From NCBI GenBank assembly GCA_012522615.1, contig JAAYKB010000020.1:1-16195 (forward strand): a stretch of 16,195 nucleotides of DNA, read 5' to 3'. This DNA comes from Clostridiales bacterium. Lineage in GTDB: Bacteria > Bacillota > Clostridia > Oscillospirales > Acutalibacteraceae. The position numbers and the translations under genes are program-made. The notes beneath the pieces were generated by a model. That model ran no database searches. It was not told the origin of the DNA and saw only the letters and a list, made by a program, of their open reading frames with translations. Positions 1-6,423 of this stretch are shown piece by piece. Every line of letters starts with the position of its first letter. Positions within the stretch are counted from its first letter, which is position 1.

Positions 1-715
1 CATGGGAATTGACGGTTACCCCCTCTGCCAGCTGCAGATTAAACACAAAAAGCTCCAGCTTTCGCTTTTTGGTTATCTCGGGGTCTTTTTGGCGCAGGGA
101 GCCGGCCGCGGCGTTGCGCGGGTTTTTAAAGGGCTTTTCGCCGTTTTGGTCCTGCTGCGTCACCAGTTCGGCAAATATTTCCCGGGGCATATACACCTCG
201 CCGCGCACGATAATCCTCGGTATATCCTCGTTTAATCTGTCCGGAACCGATTTAATCGTTCTCAGATTGTGCGATACGTCCTCGCCCGTCTGCCCGTCGC
301 CCCTGGTCGCGCCGCGAAAAAACTTACCGTCTATATATTCAATCGCTATCGAAAGACCGTCAATCTTGGGCTCAACCACATAAACCGGAGAATCGACCGC
401 TTCCCGCACCCGTCTGTCGAATTCCCACAGTTCTTCATAGGAAAAGACATCCTGAAGGCTTTCGAGCGGAACCTCGTGCTTCACCGGAGCAAACTGCTCG
501 GAAACGCTTCCCTGAATCCTTTGGGTGTAGGAATCCCCGGTTACAAACTCGGGAAACTTCTCCTCCAGCTCGCGCAGCTCCCGCGTCAGGCTATCGAATT
601 CGTCATCCTCAATGGCGGGAGAATCCAGCTCATAATAAAGTCTGCTGTACTCCTTTATCTGTTCCCTGAGTATCTTTACGCGGCGCGCGGCTTCTTCCCG
701 CTCAATATTCCCCAT
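1..715 (-). CDS. ligA: NAD-dependent DNA ligase LigA, N-terminal part (cut by the window edge)
   Basis: LigA seals nicks in duplex DNA during replication and repair, using NAD+ to form an enzyme-adenylate. The first ~238 codons are present and the 3' end lies beyond position 1. The N-terminal Ia domain is visible (residues ~1-70, with a YYELDSPAIEDDEFD stretch that binds NMN in this family). It is followed by the adenylation domain with the KxDG motif (VEPKIDGLSIAIEY, nucleophile Lys117), a TRGDG stretch, an RGEVYMP motif and NPRNAAAGSLRQ. These are diagnostic of bacterial NAD ligases. The ATG at 715-713 is preceded by AGGGGAG five bases upstream. The gene is in line with yunB but has its own promoter (754-782), so it is probably a separate transcription unit. 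Identity is certain; only completeness is unknown. Confidence 0.96.
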   Translation of the reverse strand, partial: MGNIEREEAARRVKILREQIKEYSRLYYELDSPAIEDDEFDSLTRELRELEEKFPEFVTGDSYTQRIQGSVSEQFAPVKHEVPLESLQDVFSYEELWEFDRRVREAVDSPVYVVEPKIDGLSIAIEYIDGKFFRGATRGDGQTGEDVSHNLRTIKSVPDRLNEDIPRIIVRGEVYMPREIFAELVTQQDQNGEKPFKNPRNAAAGSLRQKDPEITKKRKLELFVFNLQLAEGVTVNSH

Positions 716-753
716 TTTTACTCCCCTGTTTCTTATATTTAATTAACGGCATT

Positions 754-782
754 ATTATACCAAAACCAACCGCTTTCTGCAA
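754..782 (-). promoter_or_regulatory. Sigma-A-type promoter of ligA
   Basis: On the minus strand TTGCAG (782-777) is followed after exactly 17 bases by TATAAT (759-754). A TG one base upstream of the -10 makes it an extended -10. Transcription would start near 747, giving a ~30-nt leader carrying the ligA ribosome site. It lies wholly in the yunB-ligA gap. It is inferred from consensus match only. Confidence 0.68.
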
Positions 783-794
783 TCGAGTTGTCAG

Positions 795-1427
795 CTATGT
801 AATACTCCTGACGAGCCATTGCGGAACCTCGCCGACCAGAATACATTCGGTAATCGTAAAGGCCGTGTTCACAACATTCGCCTGACTTTCTCCCTGTACA
901 ACCGTGTAAACCGTAACCTTGACGTCAAGCGCAATCTCGTGCTTTGTCTGGTTGATTCCGGCGCTTTCAAACTTGTTCGAATAGGCGGTTTCGACCGTCG
1001 AATCCATCGGAACGCTGATAGATATGTTCGGGCCCCTTCCTGTCATCAAGCCTCCGGCAAGCGAGCCCAGCGGAATCTTCACTTTCTGGACCCTCTGGTT
1101 GTCAAGCTCCTCAAGTATGGCCTGACTCACGGCCGATTTGATTATATTGATATTTGCCGTGTTTGTCTCGACCGACATGATTTCCCCCGACTCGTTGTAC
1201 TGCACGTTTGCAAGCTCATTATAATCGATATTTCTTTCGGAAAGTACCCTTAAGGCGGCGTCGTTTACGGCCCTTGTGGCGGCGGTGACCGCCTGGTTGT
1301 TGCCGTAGGTCTTTATCATCGGACGCACGCACCAGTCCACCAGCCAGACCAAAAGAATCCCGATTATCATAAAAACAACAAGGAAATAAAGGATTATTCT
1401 TTTTCGACCCCTTCTGACATATCTCAT
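795..1427 (-). CDS. yunB: Sporulation protein YunB
   Basis: YunB is a membrane-anchored protein made during sporulation; in B. subtilis it is a mother-cell (sigma-E) gene needed for normal spore properties, with unknown biochemical role. This 210-residue protein (the B. subtilis protein is somewhat longer) has a basic N-terminus (RRGRKRI), one membrane segment at about residues 11-33, and an outside-facing domain. That domain contains the family-like stretches NDAALRVLSE, IPLGSLAGGLMTGRGP and HEIALDVKVTVYTVVQG. The ATG at 1427 has GAGGGAG eight bases upstream. It follows the spoVM terminator and has its own promoter region. Close linkage to spoVM supports a sporulation role. Family assignment rests on recognisable sequence and context; function is known only at the genetic level. 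Confidence 0.88.
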   Translation of the reverse strand: MRYVRRGRKRIILYFLVVFMIIGILLVWLVDWCVRPMIKTYGNNQAVTAATRAVNDAALRVLSERNIDYNELANVQYNESGEIMSVETNTANINIIKSAVSQAILEELDNQRVQKVKIPLGSLAGGLMTGRGPNISISVPMDSTVETAYSNKFESAGINQTKHEIALDVKVTVYTVVQGESQANVVNTAFTITECILVGEVPQWLVRSIT

Positions 1428-1442
1428 ACCGCACGCTCCCTC

Positions 1443-1481
1443 GATAAACCCTATACATCATCCTACTCATAAAGGGTTATC
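1443..1481 (-). promoter_or_regulatory. Hairpin in the yunB leader
   Basis: In minus-strand RNA GATAACCCT (1481-1473) can pair with AGGGTTTATC (1452-1443), nine pairs with one bulged base around a ~20-nt loop. The 3' arm ends next to the GAGGGAG ribosome site of yunB. It could affect translation or simply stabilise the leader. No tail of T follows, so it is not a terminator. Confidence 0.35.
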
Positions 1482-1501
1482 CGGGTGATAGGATAATATT
1501 C
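1475..1501 (-). promoter_or_regulatory. Possible sporulation-sigma promoter of yunB
   Basis: GAATATT (1501-1495) precedes CGGATAACC (1483-1475) on the minus strand. The first part resembles a sigma-E -35 element. The second shares only the ATA core with the sigma-E -10. The same pair of words occurs ahead of the small gene before spoVM (1885-1913). yunB is sigma-E controlled in B. subtilis, so a site here is expected, but the match is weak. Confidence 0.3.
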
Positions 1502-1503
1502 AA

Positions 1504-1532
1504 TTTATAATAATTCGACCTTTCACTATCAA
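1504..1532 (-). promoter_or_regulatory. Sigma-A-like promoter upstream of yunB
   Basis: TTGATA (1532-1527) and TATAAA (1509-1504) stand 17 bases apart on the minus strand, each one base from consensus. It lies directly after the spoVM terminator and would give a ~70-nt yunB leader. A vegetative promoter on a sporulation gene would be unexpected, so this may be a chance match in AT-rich DNA. Confidence 0.42.
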
Positions 1533-1540
1533 CTTCAATA

Positions 1541-1577
1541 GCACAAAACAGCCCGGAACATAAAAAATTCCGGACTG
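1541..1577 (-). terminator. Rho-independent terminator after spoVM
   Basis: Minus-strand RNA forms a 10-bp stem, CAGUCCGGAA (1577-1568) with UUCCGGGCUG (1558-1549). It includes one G-U pair that is a mismatch on the other strand, and has a 9-nt loop. It is followed by UUUUGUGC (1548-1541). It starts 21 nt after the spoVM stop and ends the long minus-strand cluster. Confidence 0.78.
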
Positions 1578-1598
1578 CTTTTACCGGGCTTTCATAGA

Positions 1599-1688
1599 TT
1601 ATTCTATGTAGTTTTTCTTTTTTATTCCAAAAATCTTCCGGAGAATTCCGCCGAACAACTTAGGGCTTTTCACAACAACAACCTTCAT
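1599..1688 (-). CDS. spoVM: Stage V sporulation peptide SpoVM (29 residues)
   Basis: SpoVM is a tiny amphipathic helix that sits on the mother-cell face of the forespore outer membrane, recognises its positive curvature, anchors the coat ATPase SpoIVA and affects FtsH. The 29-codon ORF reads MKVVVVKSPK followed by LFGGILRKIFG and a basic tail KKKNYIE. Compared with the 26-residue B. subtilis peptide as I recall it, it keeps Lys2, Lys7, Pro9, Lys10, Gly13-Gly14-Ile15, Arg17 and Gly21 at the same positions. Pro9 and the GGI/Arg face are the family signature. The ATG at 1688 follows a strong GGAGGAG six bases upstream. It lies 15 nt after the stop of a small membrane gene and before a terminator, in the thiN-spoVM order seen in Bacillus. 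Standard gene finders easily miss it. Confidence 0.93.
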   Translation of the reverse strand: MKVVVVKSPKLFGGILRKIFGIKKKNYIE

Positions 1689-1703
1689 CCGTGACTCCTC
1701 CAT

Positions 1704-1847
1704 TCAGTTTTTGACCAGAGAAAATCCCATGAAAACAAGCGATACCGCCGCCAAAATCAGTATCAGTTGGGCAGGGCATACCGTTGCCAACAGAAGCCCC
1801 AGGCCGAAAGCGGCAAAAATCCATCCAGTGAAGTTGTATCTTCTCAC
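1704..1847 (-). CDS. Small membrane protein of unknown function (47 residues), directly upstream of spoVM
   Basis: A GTG-initiated ORF of 47 codons lies 15 nt before spoVM. Its product begins MRRYNFTGWIFAAFGLGLLL, continues ATVCPAQLILILAAVSLVFM and ends GFSLVKN. This predicts a short cytoplasmic basic head and a helical hairpin of two membrane segments (about residues 9-23 and 27-45), with a Cys-Pro turn between. GGGACGGAG lies seven bases before the GTG. The reading frame, the hydrophobic pattern and the tight spacing support a real gene, probably co-expressed with spoVM and so perhaps used during sporulation. I do not recognise a named family. A 64-codon ORF in another frame (1660-1854) covers the same bases, but its product is cysteine-rich without pattern and has no ribosome site. 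Confidence 0.75.
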   Translation of the reverse strand: MRRYNFTGWIFAAFGLGLLLATVCPAQLILILAAVSLVFMGFSLVKN

Positions 1848-1884
1848 AAAACAACTCCGTCCCTCATACCGATTATGACCGGGC

Positions 1885-1936
1885 GGTTATCCGTGTCTTA
1901 TTACAGCATATTCCGAGACGGCGGATGTGGTGTCAA
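1885..1936 (-). promoter_or_regulatory. Candidate promoter region for the small gene and spoVM
   Basis: A perfect TTGACA (1936-1931) overlaps the thiN stop. Seventeen bases on is only a poor -10, GAATAT. The alternative is a sporulation-type arrangement, GAATATG (1913-1907) then CGGATAACC (1893-1885), the latter word being identical to one before yunB. spoVM has its own sporulation promoter in B. subtilis, so one is expected here, but neither reading is strong. Confidence 0.32.
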
Positions 1937-2589
1937 TCTTTTGAGATGAAAATCATCAATATTCCTTTTGTAAATGATATTTCGACAGGCCGGTCTTTAA
2001 ACTCATTGCTGACCCCCAAGGGGAAATCGGGGGTCAAGGTAGCGTTTTCAAGTTCATATTCCGCGTTGCGGACATACAGTCCGGATACCTGTCCCGCATA
2101 AGGGAGAAGGGAAAGACGGGCGTTCTCGGCCGGTTCGACAATCCGTCTGCCGGGAAGGAGCATCTCAACCATATTATTTTCGTCGGCAAGCACGGCCCTT
2201 GCACCGTTCTTTATCAGGAACATCATTACCGCAAGGTTGGCCATTGTATGATCCATACGTCCCCCGCTCCCTCCCAATATGAGAAAGTCGCGGAATCCTT
2301 TTTGAAGTCCCAGACGGGCGGCGGCCATTGTATCGGTATCGTTCTTTTTTACCGGCAGCTCGGAAATGGCGGCTCCCGTCCCCTTCGCCTCTTCGCGCTC
2401 GACCGAATCAAAGTCGGCTATTATATGGTCTATCGAGAGACCGAGACGGTTTGCAAGCCTTATGCCGCCGTCTGCCGCCATAACCCAGTCGTCGCGGCGC
2501 AGCAAGGGGCGCAGCTTTTCGATGTCCGAAACCGGTCCTGCGGCGCATATTACGCAGCGGCGCGAACACAACGGTTCTTTTTTATTCAA
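1933..2589 (-). CDS. thiN: Thiamine pyrophosphokinase
   Basis: ThiN transfers a pyrophosphoryl group from ATP to thiamine, giving the cofactor thiamine diphosphate directly in the cytosol. The 218-residue product has the family motifs in order: AADGG (38-42), DFDS (59-62, usually preceded by Gly but here by Ala), KNDTD (82-86) and GGSGGRMDHTMAN (106-118). A C-terminal SNEF (194-197) lies in the thiamine-binding beta domain. Length is normal. The start is a TTG at 2589 with GGGGGTGAT a few bases upstream; no in-frame ATG occurs before the first motif. It begins 15 nt after the rsgA stop. In B. subtilis rpe lies between these two genes; here it is missing. Identity is secure. Confidence 0.95.
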   Translation of the reverse strand: MNKKEPLCSRRCVICAAGPVSDIEKLRPLLRRDDWVMAADGGIRLANRLGLSIDHIIADFDSVEREEAKGTGAAISELPVKKNDTDTMAAARLGLQKGFRDFLILGGSGGRMDHTMANLAVMMFLIKNGARAVLADENNMVEMLLPGRRIVEPAENARLSLLPYAGQVSGLYVRNAEYELENATLTPDFPLGVSNEFKDRPVEISFTKGILMIFISKD

Positions 2590-2604
2590 GGCTTATCACC
2601 CCCG

Positions 2605-3489
2605 TCATTTCCACGCTTTTAAATCCTTTATTTCATTGTAGATTATGTTATAGCTCTCATATCGCTCCGGCATTATATCGCCGTTTTGAACCGCATTAAT
2701 AACGGCGCAGCCGCTTTCCTTTGTATGGGAGCATCCCGTGAAGCGGCAGTTTTCGGAATATCTCGCGAATTCGCGGAAATACGACGCCAGCTCATGCTTG
2801 TATATCCTCTGGGCCCTCTCCATATCAATCGAGGAAAAGCCCGGGGTATCCACAATAAATCCTCCGCTGCCGAGCCTGAAAATCTCGGCGGTGCGGGTGG
2901 TGTGTCTGCCGCGGCCCAGCTTTTTGCTTATCTCGCCCGTTTCAAGCTCGCGGGAGGGGTCAAGGGAATTGAGCAGGCTGGATTTGCCGACGCCAGAATT
3001 GCCGCTGAAGGCGCTCAGCTTGCCGTTCAGTCTTTTTCTGAGCGGTTCCAGTCCCTGTCCCGAAATATTTGACACGGCAAAAACCTCAAAGCCCGATTTT
3101 TTGTATATCTCCTCAAGTCTTGAGGGGTCCCGCAGATCGGATTTTGTGATTACGATTATCGGCTCGATATTATTTTTCTCGGCAATAGCAATCATCTTAT
3201 CCATAATAAGGGTGTTGGGTTCGGGTTCGGTAATCGACGCAACCACCGCCAGAATGTCAAGGTTGGCGACCGGAGGGCGCACAAGCACATTGCGCCGCTC
3301 GCCGATTTCCTCAAGCCAGCCGGAACCGTCCGGCAGCACGGTAATCCGCGCAATATCCCCGGCAACGGGGGTAATACCGCTCTTTCTGAATATCCCCCGC
3401 GCCCTGCATTCATATACCGAATCGGCGGCCTCTACATAATAGAAGCCGCCGACGCATTTTAATATAATTCCTTCCAAGAGCTGCGTCAT
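2605..3489 (-). CDS. rsgA: Ribosome small-subunit-dependent GTPase RsgA
   Basis: RsgA is a circularly permuted GTPase that binds the 30S subunit late in assembly and checks the decoding centre. The 294-residue protein has an N-terminal OB-fold (about 1-68). The permuted G domain follows, with G4 TKSD (115-118), G1 GNSGVGKS (163-170), switch HTTRT (196-200) and G3 DTPG (214-217). The C-terminal zinc site has Cys248, Cys253, His255 and Cys261 (CRFTGCSH then SGCAV). This order is diagnostic. The ATG at 3489 is preceded by AAAGGGAC. It lies 40 nt downstream of prkC, as in Bacillus, where PrkC is reported to phosphorylate RsgA, so the linkage may be functional. All key residues are present. Confidence 0.96.
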   Translation of the reverse strand: MTQLLEGIILKCVGGFYYVEAADSVYECRARGIFRKSGITPVAGDIARITVLPDGSGWLEEIGERRNVLVRPPVANLDILAVVASITEPEPNTLIMDKMIAIAEKNNIEPIIVITKSDLRDPSRLEEIYKKSGFEVFAVSNISGQGLEPLRKRLNGKLSAFSGNSGVGKSSLLNSLDPSRELETGEISKKLGRGRHTTRTAEIFRLGSGGFIVDTPGFSSIDMERAQRIYKHELASYFREFARYSENCRFTGCSHTKESGCAVINAVQNGDIMPERYESYNIIYNEIKDLKAWK

Positions 3490-3529
3490 ACGCGTCCCTT
3501 TCTTATAAAAATTAAAAGAGCAATTTCAG

Positions 3530-5584
3530 CTAAAACATTGGGTCTGTCGTATCTGTTTCTTCTGTTGATGACGAGCTACCGGTATTTTCATAGAACACGC
3601 TGTCGGCGGTCAACTGTTCTTGCTCCACAATAATCTGGTTGACTGAATTTATAGTATATTTTCTATAGGACGACCAGTCATTTGTACCGTGCTTGCGAAG
3701 CTTTATGAGAACCTCGTACTCTTCTTTTTGTGTTTTTAGCTCAAGCTGCTTGGATTCAACGGGAACAAAATTTAAATCGTCGAATTCCAGAACATGCCTG
3801 CCGTCGATATAAACGCATATATCAAGAGAAGCCGTGGTTTCGGGCAGCGGTACGGTTAAAATATAATTTTTATATCCGGTCGAGACCACGAGATCAACCT
3901 TGGTACCGACCTGCGACATGGTATCCTCCGCGGGGGACTGGCTTATAACATAATCCTTGTCGTACCGGTCATGGTTTTCATATGTGATTTTACCGACAAC
4001 AAACCCTGCGTTCTCCAATACATTTTTTGCGGATTCGAGGCTTGTAGCAACCACGTTCGGAATCTTCTTATTTTCCTTTGGCTCCTTGCCCGAGCTTACA
4101 AACATGGTAATCTTGCTGCCCTTTGCAAGCTCCACGCCCGAAGCAGGACTTATCTTAATCACAAAATCCTCGGCAACCTCGTTGCTGGTCTGATAGGTTA
4201 TCTCTACCTCAAACTCGGCGTCCCTGAGCCTGCTCTCAACGACGTCCTTGTGTTCGTTTTTGCTGACCTCGGGTACGACGACCATTTTCGGGCCGCTGCT
4301 GACAACAATCTTTATTTCACTATGGTATTTAACCTTTCTCGGAGGCAGGGGATCCTGCTTCATAATCTCGTACTTGGGAACGGTATCGCTTATTTCTTCT
4401 CGCTGAATGATTATGCGGAATTTACTGTTCAGATCCTTGTCGTTTTGAATATCCCTATAATCCTTGCCGACCAGATTGGGAACCATTACCTCCTTTGTGT
4501 CTGAGCCGCCGAACAATCCCAGCAGTGCAGCCACGCCTATAAAAATGAGGGCCACAAGAACAAAGGCGCCCGCCACGGCGGCAAGAATCGGAATGACCGG
4601 AAAGCCCTTCTTTTCCTCCTGCTCGGCGTTTTCCTCGTCATTCTGTTCATCCGTATTTTCGGATGCATCCGTACCCTTTACCCTTGTTATAGCGTCGACA
4701 AACCGGGTAGGCGTTTCATCGACAAAATATTTATATTCAAAGTGGATGCTCGGGTTGCGCTTGAACTCGTCAATATCATACAGCATCTCGGCCGCCGACT
4801 GATAGCGCTTCGCGGGGTCCTTCTGCATGGCCTTGACCGTAATCTCCTCAAGACCGTCGGGAATGTCGGAATTTATCTCGCGGATTCGCTTGGGTTCGGT
4901 CTGCATCTGCATGATGGCTATCGACACGGCGTTATCGGCTTCAAACGGCAGCCTGCCCGACAGCATTTCATAAAGCATAACGCCCACCGAATAAATATCG
5001 GCCTTTTCATCGGTGATTTCACCCCGCGCCTGTTCGGGGCTGATATAATGCACCGAGCCTATCGCCTTTTCGGCCGCGCTGGTAAGGCGGATGTCACTGC
5101 GCGCAAATCTGGCAATGCCGAAATCGGTCACCTTGATTGTTCCATCGGGCAGCAGCATTATATTCTGCGGCTTTATGTCCCTGTGGACAATGCCCTTATC
5201 GTGCGCGTGCTGCAAGGCGCGAAGTATCTGCACCGTAAAATGTACGGCTTCCTTCCAGCGGATATCCTTCTGCTGCTCGATATACTCTTTAAGGGTGATA
5301 CCGTCGATATACTCCATGACGATATACTGAATACGGTCGCCGAAGCTCACATCAAACACCTTGACGATATTCGGATGCGACAGGATGGCAATGGCTTTCG
5401 ATTCGTTCTTAAACCGACGGGTAAACTCCTCGTTTGCCAAGAATTCATCCTTAAGTATCTTAACCGCAACAATACGGTCGTCAATCGTGTCGTATGCCTT
5501 ATACACAAAGGCCATACCGCCGACGCCGATAATCTCGCGTATTTCATAACGGCCGTCAAGTCTTTTACCAATGTACTTATCCAT
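3530..5584 (-). CDS. prkC: Membrane Ser/Thr protein kinase with PASTA domains (PrkC/Stk1 type)
   Basis: This Hanks-type kinase senses cell-wall material through external PASTA repeats and phosphorylates proteins of growth, translation and germination. Of 684 residues, 1-275 form the kinase: glycine loop GVGGMAFVY, Lys42 in VAVKILK, HRDIKPQN with catalytic Asp136, DFG at 154-156, then SPEQARGE. A juxtamembrane stretch rich in Asp/Glu (about 308-326) precedes one membrane helix (about 328-358). Three PASTA repeats follow (about 366-431, 433-499, 505-570). A C-terminal beta-rich domain (about 571-660), likely the Ig-like domain of B. subtilis PrkC, ends in a Ser/Thr/Glu-rich tail. The ATG at 5584 has GGGAGTGA six bases before it. 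It follows the phosphatase prpC by 73 nt, a gap that holds an inverted repeat. The pair is the usual kinase-phosphatase couple. Confidence 0.96.
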   Translation of the reverse strand: MDKYIGKRLDGRYEIREIIGVGGMAFVYKAYDTIDDRIVAVKILKDEFLANEEFTRRFKNESKAIAILSHPNIVKVFDVSFGDRIQYIVMEYIDGITLKEYIEQQKDIRWKEAVHFTVQILRALQHAHDKGIVHRDIKPQNIMLLPDGTIKVTDFGIARFARSDIRLTSAAEKAIGSVHYISPEQARGEITDEKADIYSVGVMLYEMLSGRLPFEADNAVSIAIMQMQTEPKRIREINSDIPDGLEEITVKAMQKDPAKRYQSAAEMLYDIDEFKRNPSIHFEYKYFVDETPTRFVDAITRVKGTDASENTDEQNDEENAEQEEKKGFPVIPILAAVAGAFVLVALIFIGVAALLGLFGGSDTKEVMVPNLVGKDYRDIQNDKDLNSKFRIIIQREEISDTVPKYEIMKQDPLPPRKVKYHSEIKIVVSSGPKMVVVPEVSKNEHKDVVESRLRDAEFEVEITYQTSNEVAEDFVIKISPASGVELAKGSKITMFVSSGKEPKENKKIPNVVATSLESAKNVLENAGFVVGKITYENHDRYDKDYVISQSPAEDTMSQVGTKVDLVVSTGYKNYILTVPLPETTASLDICVYIDGRHVLEFDDLNFVPVESKQLELKTQKEEYEVLIKLRKHGTNDWSSYRKYTINSVNQIIVEQEQLTADSVFYENTGSSSSTEETDTTDPMF

Positions 5585-5611
5585 AAATAGTCACTCCCGA
5601 ATCACTGTAAT

Positions 5612-5658
5612 ATACCAAATAAAATCAACCGTTCATTTTCCGCAGTTATATTTGGTAT
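5612..5658 (-). repeat. 10-bp perfect inverted repeat between prpC and prkC, with an embedded -10-like box
   Basis: ATACCAAATA (5612-5621) and TATTTGGTAT (5649-5658) are exact reverse complements, 27 bases apart. The upstream arm begins at the prpC stop codon. The arm nearer prkC carries TGGTATATT on the minus strand (TATATT at 5614-5609), an extended -10, but no good -35 is present. A T-rich tail is absent, so a classic terminator is unlikely. It may be an operator, an mRNA processing hairpin or an internal promoter for prkC. Confidence 0.5.
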
Positions 5659-6383
5659 CAAGCGATTATGACAACGGTAATATTATCGCTTCCGCCCGCC
5701 ATGTTCGCTTGGTGTATCAATCTATCAGGAACGGTTTCGGCATCCCCCGTCCGCACAATCTCATATATGTCGTTGACCTCGACCATATTTGTCAGACCGT
5801 CCGTACAAATCAGAATGCGCTGGCCGTCGTCCAATAGTAATTCCCCGTAATCGCAGTCGACCGATTCCTCAACCCCGAGGGCGCGGGTTATAAAATGCTT
5901 TCTCGGATGGTTGCGCGCCTCGTTTTGCGTGAGCTGTCCCTTTTCGACCATTGCCTGGACAATCGAATGGTCGCGGGTGATTTGCTCGATCCCCTGCTCC
6001 TTGACCAAATAAGCGCGGCTGTCGCCGACGTGGGCTATATACAGGTGGTTGTCTACTATAATCGCGGCGACAACCGTCGTGCCCATCCCCCTGAGGTCGG
6101 GGTCTGCCATTGCGGCGTCATATATCTCAATATTTGCGGCGGCTACCGAGGTTTCCAGCAGGTTTCTTATCGAATTATCGGCCAGTCCGTCTCGAAAAAC
6201 ATCGGTAATCCGTTCGGAAATAGCCTTGACAGCAATCGAACTCGCAACATTACCGCCGTTCACCCCGCCCATTCCGTCACACACCACGCAAAAGAGGGCG
6301 TCTTCCGAAAGGCGGCCGCAGATAAAGGCGTCCTGATTACTTTCGCGGACACGTCCGGTATCGGACTTTCCATACGCTTTCAA
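5658..6383 (-). CDS. prpC: PP2C-family Ser/Thr protein phosphatase (PrpC/Stp)
   Basis: A metal-dependent soluble phosphatase that reverses PrkC phosphorylation. The 241-residue protein shows all PP2C metal-site motifs: DTGRVRESNQDA near the start, CDGMGG (Asp36), GHRSxxA-like NGGNVASSIA, GTT, VGDSRAYL (Asp121), TRDHS, ICTDGLTN (Asp195) and GGSDNITV (Asp233). No membrane segment or extra domain is seen, as usual for stand-alone Stp proteins. The start is a TTG at 6383 with a GGGGGG run six bases upstream. No ATG in frame is close, and the motif order leaves no room for a shorter start. It lies between rlmN (40-nt gap) and prkC, the standard order in Firmicutes. Confidence 0.95.
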   Translation of the reverse strand: MKAYGKSDTGRVRESNQDAFICGRLSEDALFCVVCDGMGGVNGGNVASSIAVKAISERITDVFRDGLADNSIRNLLETSVAAANIEIYDAAMADPDLRGMGTTVVAAIIVDNHLYIAHVGDSRAYLVKEQGIEQITRDHSIVQAMVEKGQLTQNEARNHPRKHFITRALGVEESVDCDYGELLLDDGQRILICTDGLTNMVEVNDIYEIVRTGDAETVPDRLIHQANMAGGSDNITVVIIA

Positions 6384-6423
6384 GGCATTCCCCCCTTAAA
6401 CCTAATATGAACCCGAGCAAAGT

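Noticed and set aside
1660..1854. 64-codon minus-strand ORF across the small gene and spoVM
   Set aside because: It lies in a different frame from both real small genes, has no ribosome site and gives a patternless cysteine-rich product.
2738..3439. 233-codon plus-strand ORF
   Set aside because: It mirrors rsgA and is Ser/Arg-rich without domain features, as expected for an opposite-strand shadow.
4742..5590. 282-codon plus-strand ORF
   Set aside because: It is antisense to the prkC kinase domain, whose motifs are intact; no ribosome site or recognisable domain.
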